Below, in pieces: positions 31,716 to 36,854 of a DNA stretch of 36,854 bases. Each line of letters opens with the position of its first letter. The stretch's first letter is position 1. The stretch comes from RYN-431 sp036388295 (GTDB lineage Bacteria; Planctomycetota; Phycisphaerae; Tepidisphaerales; Tepidisphaeraceae): assembly GCA_036388295.1 (NCBI GenBank), contig DASVSC010000056.1, positions 1 to 36,854 of the forward strand, read 5' to 3'. The position numbers and the translations under genes were made by a program. The notes beneath the pieces are model-generated. The model was not told where the DNA came from, searched no databases, and saw nothing but the letters and a program-made list of their open reading frames with translations.

Positions 31716-32786
31716 ATGGCTCCCACCTTTGTCCGTCAGAACGTGCGCGCGATGCACGGCTATTCGCCCGGCGAACAGCCGGCAATGGGCGAGCGCGTGA
31801 TCAAGCTCAACACCAATGAGAACCCGTTCCCGCCGTCGCCGAAGGTGATGCAGGCGATCCGCGAGGTCGAGCCCGAACTGCTGCGCCGCTACCCGCACCC
31901 GCTGGCCGACGACTTCCGCCGCGCGGCCGCGAAGGTGCTCGGCGTCACGCCGGACATGATTCTGGCCGGCAACGGCAGCGACGACATCCTGACCATCGCC
32001 ACGCGCACGTTCATCCCGCCCGGCGGCACGCTCGCGTTCCCCTCGCCGACCTATTCGCTCTACAGCATTCTCGCCGGCTTGGAAGAAGCGAGCATCGCGA
32101 AGGTGCCTTGGAATGACGGCTGGACGCTGCCGATCGATGCGCTGGTGGCCACGAACGCGAACGCCATTTACCTGGTGAACCCGAACGCCCCGTCCGGTTC
32201 GATCGTTCCGCCGTCGGTCGTCAGCGACCTGGCAAACAAGTTCCCCAGGCTCCTGCTGGTCGACGAAGCTTATGCCGACTTCGCCGATACGAATTGCCTC
32301 GACCTCGTCCACAAGCACGCGAACGTCGTCATCAGCCGCTCGCTCAGTAAAAGCTATTCCCTGGCCGGCCTTCGGTTCGGCTATGCCGTCGCGCACCCGA
32401 CTGTCATCCGCGAGATGATGAAGGTGAAGGACAGCTACAACTGCGACGCCATCGCCATCGCCGCCGCGACCGCTGCCGTGCAGGATCAGGACTATGCCCG
32501 CATGACGTGGGATCATGTTCGCTCCGAGCGGACTCGCCTGACCACAGAGCTGACGGCGCACGGTTTCACGGTGCTGCCGAGCCAGGCGAACTTCCTGCTC
32601 GCCCGCGTGCCGGGCGACGGCGGCGGGGCGATGTACGACGCGCTCAAGCGGATGGGCATTCTGGTTCGCCATTTCGATTCCGACGAACTGCGGGCCTACA
32701 TCCGAATCACCGTCGGCACGACGACCGAAAACAACGCACTGCTCGGCGGCATTCGCGAACTGCTGACGCACGAAAAAGCGGCATAG
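31716..32786 (+). CDS. hisC: Histidinol-phosphate aminotransferase
   Basis: A PLP enzyme converting imidazole acetol phosphate and glutamate to histidinol phosphate in histidine synthesis. At 356 residues it is a normal length. Family features: LNTNENPFPPSP near the N-terminus, RYPHPLADDFR, AGNGSDDIL, VNPNAPSGS, the PLP-binding LLVDEAYADF (Asp183), the catalytic lysine in SLSKSYSLAGLRFGY (Lys212) and Arg220. It lies directly before hisB, 82 bp apart, with a small hairpin in the gap. Family members can also act on aromatic amino acids, but the hisB neighbour supports the histidine role. Confidence 0.95.
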   Translation: MAPTFVRQNVRAMHGYSPGEQPAMGERVIKLNTNENPFPPSPKVMQAIREVEPELLRRYPHPLADDFRRAAAKVLGVTPDMILAGNGSDDILTIATRTFIPPGGTLAFPSPTYSLYSILAGLEEASIAKVPWNDGWTLPIDALVATNANAIYLVNPNAPSGSIVPPSVVSDLANKFPRLLLVDEAYADFADTNCLDLVHKHANVVISRSLSKSYSLAGLRFGYAVAHPTVIREMMKVKDSYNCDAIAIAAATAAVQDQDYARMTWDHVRSERTRLTTELTAHGFTVLPSQANFLLARVPGDGGGAMYDALKRMGILVRHFDSDELRAYIRITVGTTTENNALLGGIRELLTHEKAA

Positions 32787-32868
32787 CGCTCGTTATTTAG
32801 CGATACCGCTCGCAGGGAGATGTTCAGAATGCCTCGCAAGCGAGGCGGCTAACCGCTATTTTCACGCC

Positions 32869-33465
32869 ATGGACCGCACCGCCGACCTTTCCCGCGATAC
32901 GAACGAAACCAGGATCAAGCTCTCGATCAACCTCGACGGCCGCGGCACGTCCAGCGTCCGCACCGGCGTCGGGTTCTTCGACCACATGCTCGATCTGCTG
33001 GCCAAGCACGCCTTGATCGATCTGACCGTTCAGGCCGACGGCGACTTGCACGTCGACCAGCACCACACCATCGAAGACGTCGGCCTGCTGCTCGGCCAGG
33101 CCATCGACAAGGCCGTCGGCGACAAACGTGGCATTTACCGCTACGGCTGGGCGAACCTGCCGATGGACGAAAGCCTCGCCCGCGTCGCCCTCGATTTGTC
33201 AGGCCGGCCGGCGTTCGTCTTTTCCATCCCTTTCAACGGCCCGCTCATCGGCGACTTCGCCGCCGAACTGGTCGAAGAGTTCTTCAAGGCGCTATCGAAT
33301 GCCGCCAAGATCAATCTGCACATCGACGTGCCCTACGGCCGCAACAACCACCACATGGCGGAGGCGACGTTCAAAGCCTTCGCCCGTGCCCTACGCCAAG
33401 CCGTGACCATCGACCCTCGCGCCGCCGACCAGGTGCCCAGCACCAAGGGCACCCTGATCGTCTGA
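32869..33465 (+). CDS. hisB: Imidazoleglycerol-phosphate dehydratase
   Basis: Dehydrates imidazole glycerol phosphate to imidazole acetol phosphate, the step just before HisC, using Mn-bound histidines. At 198 residues it is the monofunctional bacterial form without the phosphatase domain. Conserved motifs: TGVGFFDHMLDLLAKHALID, DQHHTIEDVGLLLGQA, and YGRNNHHMAEATFKAFARAL, which hold the metal-binding histidines. ATG 32869 is preceded by poor ribosome-binding sequence. A strong hairpin follows the stop codon, so hisC-hisB probably ends here. Confidence 0.96.
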   Translation: MDRTADLSRDTNETRIKLSINLDGRGTSSVRTGVGFFDHMLDLLAKHALIDLTVQADGDLHVDQHHTIEDVGLLLGQAIDKAVGDKRGIYRYGWANLPMDESLARVALDLSGRPAFVFSIPFNGPLIGDFAAELVEEFFKALSNAAKINLHIDVPYGRNNHHMAEATFKAFARALRQAVTIDPRAADQVPSTKGTLIV

Positions 33466-33476
33466 CGTCTTCAAGG

Positions 33477-33498
33477 CAGGCCCGCTGAAGCGGGCCTG
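33477..33498 (+). terminator. Terminator-like hairpin after hisB
   Basis: CAGGCCCGCT pairs perfectly with AGCGGGCCTG around a tiny centre, 12 bases after the hisB stop codon. It is followed by TCTGCTGCC rather than a clean U-run. Confidence 0.55.
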
Positions 33499-33522
33499 TC
33501 TGCTGCCTACGATGTTCGAATC

Positions 33523-34512
33523 ATGCAATACCGCACCCTCGGCAAAACGGGCTACAGCGTCTCGGCCATCTCCTTCGGCGCCTGGGCCATCGGCGGTTCG
33601 TGGGGTGACGTCAGCGATGACACCTCGCTGGCCGCCCTGCGGAAGTTCGTGGAACTCGGCGGCAACTTCATCGACACCGCCGACGTCTACGGCGACGGCC
33701 GGTCCGAGCGTCTGATCAGCCAGGTTCTCAAAGAACACCCGGGCCGCCTGAAAGTCGCCACCAAGGCCGGCCGTCGGCTCGATCCGCACGTCGCCGAGGG
33801 ATACACGCCGGCGAACATCGAGGCGTTCGTCGACCGCTCGCTGAAGAACCTCGAAGTCGAGTCGCTCGACCTCGTCCAGCTCCACTGCCCGCCGACGCCG
33901 GTCTACGGCAACAGCGCCTTGTTCGCCGGCCTGCACGACATCCAGCAGAAGGGCAAGGTCCGCCACTGGGGCGTCAGCGTCGAGACGATCGCCGAGGCGA
34001 TGGAGGCGATCCAGTACGACAACGTCTGCACGGTGCAGCTGATCTTCAACGTCTTCCGCCAACGGCCCGCTGACACATTTTTCGACGCGGCCAAACAGCG
34101 GAACGTCGGCATTCTCGCCCGCGTCCCGCTCGCCAGCGGCCTACTCACCGGCAAGTTCAAGCCCGGCCAGCAGTTCGCCCAAGACGACCACCGCAACTTC
34201 AACCAGACCGGCCAAGCCTTCGACGCCGGTGAAACCTTCAGCGGCCTCGGCGACCACCTTGACGACGCCTACGCCGCCGTCGAGGAACTGAAGAAGATCG
34301 TCCCGCCCGGCCAGACGCTGACGCAGTTCGCCCTGCGCTGGATCCTGATGCACGACGCCGTGACGTGTGCGATCCCTGGTGCGAAAGACGCGGACCAGGC
34401 GGCCGCCAACGTCGCCGCCGCCGCTCTACCGCCGCTGACGGCCGAGCAGATGACCGCAATCCGCGGCGTCTACGACCGATACATCAAGGCGCATGTCGAT
34501 GGCCGCTGGTAA
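33523..34512 (+). CDS. Aldo/keto reductase
   Basis: An NADPH-dependent oxidoreductase with the AKR barrel, 329 residues. The N-terminus MQYRTLGKTGYSVSAISFGA is typical of the YdhF/Tas/general stress-type family. The catalytic tetrad is visible: Asp51 and Tyr56 (DTADVYGDG), Lys81 (KVATKAG) and His121 (LVQLHCPP). The C-terminal part has ALRWILMHDAVTCAIPGAKD, the NADP-binding segment. The substrate is unknown. The next gene starts inside its last codons (20-base overlap), so the two are co-expressed. Confidence 0.94.
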   Translation: MQYRTLGKTGYSVSAISFGAWAIGGSWGDVSDDTSLAALRKFVELGGNFIDTADVYGDGRSERLISQVLKEHPGRLKVATKAGRRLDPHVAEGYTPANIEAFVDRSLKNLEVESLDLVQLHCPPTPVYGNSALFAGLHDIQQKGKVRHWGVSVETIAEAMEAIQYDNVCTVQLIFNVFRQRPADTFFDAAKQRNVGILARVPLASGLLTGKFKPGQQFAQDDHRNFNQTGQAFDAGETFSGLGDHLDDAYAAVEELKKIVPPGQTLTQFALRWILMHDAVTCAIPGAKDADQAAANVAAAALPPLTAEQMTAIRGVYDRYIKAHVDGRW

Positions 34513-35227
34513 ACGTTCACGGCTCACCGCCGGCCTGATTGCCACACTTGTGGCCAGCGGTTGTCGGTCCGCCGACCCGTCGCTCTACCCGCCACGGCAC
34601 GGCGAGCCGGCGGCTGAGGCGATCGTCCTCGACAACCACTGGCACACGGCCTTGATTTTCCGCTCCGAAGACCTGCCGGCCGATCTGCGGTCGCAACTGC
34701 TCGGCTTTGCCGACCGCCGGTACGTGATGGTCGGCTGGGGGGACGAAGGGTTTTTCCGGGCGGAGGAAATTTCGCCCGGTTTGGTGGCGCAGGCCCTGTT
34801 CTACAGCCGCGGCAGCGTGATGCTGGTCGTCGGCTTTGACGGCATTCCGGAGTTCCACTTCGCCGACGAAGTCGACATCTACCGCATCCCCGTCCGCGCG
34901 GCTGGACGCGACCGCATGATCGCCGCCGTGTCGGCCGCCTTCCGCCGGAGTGACGGTAAGGTCATCGACACTGGCCCCGGCATCGACGGCGGCCGGTTCT
35001 TCGCGGCGAGCGGCCGCTACGCGTTCTACCGCACCTGCAACCACTGGACCGCTTCCATGCTGACGAACGCCGGCCTGCCGATCACGCCGGCGTACGCGGC
35101 GACGGCGGGGAATGTCGCGTTCCAACTCCGGCAATTGCCAGGCCTACTCAAGAACGGCCGGCCTATACCATTGCCGTTAAAGCCTGACGCGGCCGCGTTG
35201 CGGCTCGCCCGGGGCGGCAGGCCGTGA
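34493..35227 (+). CDS. DUF2459/TIGR02117 family lipoprotein
   Basis: A 244-residue protein of unknown function. It begins with a lipoprotein signal (LTAGLIATLVASGC, Cys24). Family marks follow: DNHWHTALIF, MVGWGDEGFFR and YRTCNHWTASML, where conserved His, Asp and Cys residues suggest a catalytic site; by pattern some relatives look like NlpC/P60-type cysteine enzymes, but this is not established. The ATG at 34493 is preceded by AAGG and overlaps the aldo/keto reductase gene by 20 bases; a second ATG lies two codons later. A two-way terminator follows. Confidence 0.85.
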   Translation: MSMAAGKRSRLTAGLIATLVASGCRSADPSLYPPRHGEPAAEAIVLDNHWHTALIFRSEDLPADLRSQLLGFADRRYVMVGWGDEGFFRAEEISPGLVAQALFYSRGSVMLVVGFDGIPEFHFADEVDIYRIPVRAAGRDRMIAAVSAAFRRSDGKVIDTGPGIDGGRFFAASGRYAFYRTCNHWTASMLTNAGLPITPAYAATAGNVAFQLRQLPGLLKNGRPIPLPLKPDAAALRLARGGRP

Positions 35228-35264
35228 CTTTGGCAGGGGCTACGCCTGGCGTCGCCCCTGTCAA
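35228..35264. terminator. Bidirectional terminator between convergent genes
   Basis: TTTGGCAGGGGC (35228-35239) pairs with GCCCCTGTCAAA (35253-35264) with one G-U, and an inner ACGCC/GGCGT stem fills the loop. A/T at the outer ends supplies short U-runs in both directions. It lies exactly between the DUF2459 gene and the phosphofructokinase stop codon. Confidence 0.7.
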
Positions 35265-35273
35265 AAGCGTCTG

Positions 35274-36494
35274 TTACTTCCGCATCTGCGGGAACGTGCC
35301 GACCGTCGGCAACTCGCCCACCAGCGGCTTGGCGTAGTCGATGAACGCCTGCGTGATGTCGTTGCCGTTCTTGATGTACTCGGCGGCCAGGTGCTTGGTG
35401 TCTTTCGCGACGTTCTTGATGCTGGTCGATTCCAGCTCGATCTTGTAAGGGCTGGTGCTGACACGTTTCATCACGACGCTCAGTTCCATGTTGGCGTTGT
35501 CGGCCGAATAGGGCACAGCTTGGCGGCCGACTTCGCGGGCTTCCTTTGCGTCGCTCTCGCTGACGTAGCCGGCGAAGCTGCGCTGCAGGTAGCCGAACGT
35601 GTCGGCGCGGACGCGCAGTTTCTTGCCGCCCGCCGGCGTGAGCTTGCGCGTGACCAGGCCGGCCAGGTAATCGCCGAGCGCGCCGGTGCCGCTGAGCTGG
35701 ATGTTGCCGTGGGAATCTTTTTCGATGTCCTTGGTCATGTTCTCGGCCCAGGTCCGGCCGTCAGGCGTGCTGATGCCTTCGCTGACGGCGATCAGGCAAC
35801 GGCCCTTTTTGCTGTAGATGGCGTCCACGTCGGCGAGGAACTTCTCCTCAGTCACGGCCGCCTCGGGCACATAAATGAGGTGCGGGCCGTCGCCTTCATA
35901 CTGGCGAGCGAAAACGCTGGCGGCGGTCAGGAAGCCGGCGTTACGGCCCATGATCACGTCGACCTTGATCCCGGGCAGACTGGCGTTGTCGTAGTTGTCG
36001 CCCATCATCGCGCTGGCGACGAACTTGGCGGCCGAGCCGAAGCCGGGCGTGTGGTCGTGGACGCGCAGGTCGTTGTCGATCGTTTTAGGAATGTGGAACA
36101 CGTGCAATTCGTGCCCGTCGGCGGCGGCCATTTCCTGAACGATGCGGGCGGCGTCGGCGCTATCGTTGCCGCCGATGTAGAAGAAGTAGCGCACGTCGTT
36201 CTGCTTGAAGTTCAGCATGATCTTCCGGCAGTACTCGGCGTCGGGCTTGTCGCGCGTGCTGCCGAGCGCCGACGACGGCGTGCCGGCGATCTTCTCCAGC
36301 AGGTCGGCGGGCACGTCGTTCAGTTCGATGTAATCGTTGCTGACAATGCCGCGTACGCCGTGGCGGCAGCCGAGCAGTTTTTTGATGTGCGGGGCGCTCT
36401 TGCGCACTTCTTCGATGACGCCGACGAGCGACTGGTTGATGACGCTGGTGGGTCCGCCCGATTGTCCGACGACTGCGTTGCCTGTGGTGGCCAT
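35274..36494 (-). CDS. pfp: Pyrophosphate-dependent 6-phosphofructokinase
   Basis: Interconverts fructose 6-phosphate and fructose 1,6-bisphosphate using PPi, so glycolysis can run reversibly and save ATP. At 406 residues it belongs to the group of long bacterial PFKs. The phosphate-donor site is GGNDS (108-112), with Asp at the position that is Gly in ATP enzymes, and the active site has PKTIDND (136-142), the PPi-type signature (ATP enzymes have GTIDND), with the catalytic Asp140. MGRNAGFLTA and the C-terminal region are typical. AAGGAA lies 6 bases before the ATG, and a good promoter is just upstream. It is monocistronic. Confidence 0.94.
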   Translation of the reverse strand: MATTGNAVVGQSGGPTSVINQSLVGVIEEVRKSAPHIKKLLGCRHGVRGIVSNDYIELNDVPADLLEKIAGTPSSALGSTRDKPDAEYCRKIMLNFKQNDVRYFFYIGGNDSADAARIVQEMAAADGHELHVFHIPKTIDNDLRVHDHTPGFGSAAKFVASAMMGDNYDNASLPGIKVDVIMGRNAGFLTAASVFARQYEGDGPHLIYVPEAAVTEEKFLADVDAIYSKKGRCLIAVSEGISTPDGRTWAENMTKDIEKDSHGNIQLSGTGALGDYLAGLVTRKLTPAGGKKLRVRADTFGYLQRSFAGYVSESDAKEAREVGRQAVPYSADNANMELSVVMKRVSTSPYKIELESTSIKNVAKDTKHLAAEYIKNGNDITQAFIDYAKPLVGELPTVGTFPQMRK

Positions 36495-36527
36495 GATGTT
36501 TCCTTCAATGCGAAAAAAGTTGCCGCG

Positions 36528-36555
36528 ATGATAGGGCGAGGTCGCTGCGCGGCAA
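36528..36555 (-). promoter_or_regulatory. Predicted promoter of the phosphofructokinase gene
   Basis: Minus strand -35 TTGCCG (36550-36555) and -10 TATCAT (36528-36533) with a 16-base spacing, giving a leader of about 30 bases with AAGGAA before the ATG. Confidence 0.55.
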
Positions 36556-36854
36556 GGCGTGGCTAAGTCTGATTTTTGGCGGCCATCTTGTTCCGCCAGA
36601 TTACAAACGCGCAGCGCGGGTCAAGTGCAGGGCCAGTCGGGGATAAGGCGAAAACAGGACGCGCCACGGCCGTACGGCCCTTGCCCAGACCGCCGTGTGA
36701 CTTATGGCCGGTCACAATCGCACCTGCGGCTCGGCCTCTGGTTCCCTCTCCCGGTATGGCCGGGAGAGGGTTAGGGTGAGGGCTGCCGACGAACGAGGTA
36801 CACGGCGAGAATAGATGGCGATGCTTCAGCAAGGTTGCGCTTTCGATCGCTCAG
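36556..36854. other. Intergenic right end of the window
   Basis: About 300 bases without a supported gene. It holds the palindromic unit at 36744-36770. Short frames on both strands reflect the repeat and base composition; none has a binding site or recognisable domain. Confidence 0.55.
36744..36770. repeat. Palindromic CCCTCTCCCGG repeat unit
   Basis: An 11-bp perfect stem (36744-36754 with 36760-36770) around TATGG, followed by TTAGGGTGAGGG. This is a dispersed intergenic unit found in many bacterial genomes (recognised from memory), often mis-annotated as small proteins containing PHPNPLP. Confidence 0.75.

Noticed and set aside
30399..32771. A 790-codon open frame on the minus strand
   Set aside because: It lies opposite the phosphatase and hisC genes, whose protein motifs are clear; long antisense frames are expected at this GC content.
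36563..36832. An 89-codon minus-strand frame containing PHPNPLP
   Set aside because: It is a well-known artefact of the CCCTCTCCCGG repeat unit, with no binding site.
1..36854. CRISPR array, rRNA operon or complete insertion sequence
   Set aside because: No regularly spaced repeats, no rRNA signatures and no transposase reading frame were seen.

Overview
The window is high-GC bacterial chromosome and most likely comes from a planctomycete, probably of the Phycisphaerae/Tepidisphaera type. This is inferred from several features: a pseudopilin-like protein ending in an H-X9-DG motif, tandem ClpP paralogues, Ser/Thr kinases fused to zinc ribbons, a PPi-type phosphofructokinase, and integrase remnants with the ALARYGGLR signature. 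No marker gene in the window settles the taxonomy.

Layout. 0-3.6 kb: two tandem clpP genes (the second cut by the window edge), a translationally coupled ribE-pdxA pair, and a short-chain dehydrogenase. 3.8-6.0 kb: a two-gene redox operon of a cytochrome c and a membrane-anchored beta-propeller dehydrogenase-like protein. 6.1-6.8 kb: a lipoprotein amidase. 6.9-13.8 kb: the most unusual block, with a divergent kinase on the minus strand facing a plus-strand series. That series is a membrane protein, a Ser/Thr kinase with a C-terminal double zinc ribbon, three membrane proteins each ending in a zinc ribbon, a 45-residue membrane peptide, and three helical proteins with ESCRT-III/Snf7-like layouts, the first of which also appears to carry a winged helix. 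14.0-14.9 kb: a pseudopilin gene with a Fur-like operator. 14.9-17.9 kb: a decayed prophage or integrative element next to a tRNA-Lys gene, holding broken integrase, tail-type and RecE-like pieces and one intact orphan gene. 18.0-20.9 kb: a large M16 metalloprotease. 20.9-24.2 kb: apt, a small zinc-ribbon protein and an NMT1/ThiY-type ABC importer. 24.4-27.9 kb: a primary-type sigma factor, ribosomal protein S1 and a single-domain response regulator. 28.0-31.6 kb: an MFS nucleoside-type transporter and a membrane SpoIIE/RsbU-type phosphatase. 31.7-36.5 kb: hisC, hisB, an aldo/keto reductase, a DUF2459 lipoprotein and a PPi-dependent phosphofructokinase.

How the genes work together. Most blocks are ordinary housekeeping: vitamin B2 and B6, histidine, purine salvage, proteolysis, transcription and translation. 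The 6.9-13.8 kb block looks like a dedicated membrane system. In the proposed model, kinases and zinc-ribbon membrane proteins would sense or recruit, and the three Snf7-like proteins would assemble on the membrane. This is inferred from sequence pattern and gene order only. Several intergenic gaps hold long imperfect palindromes of different sequence families.
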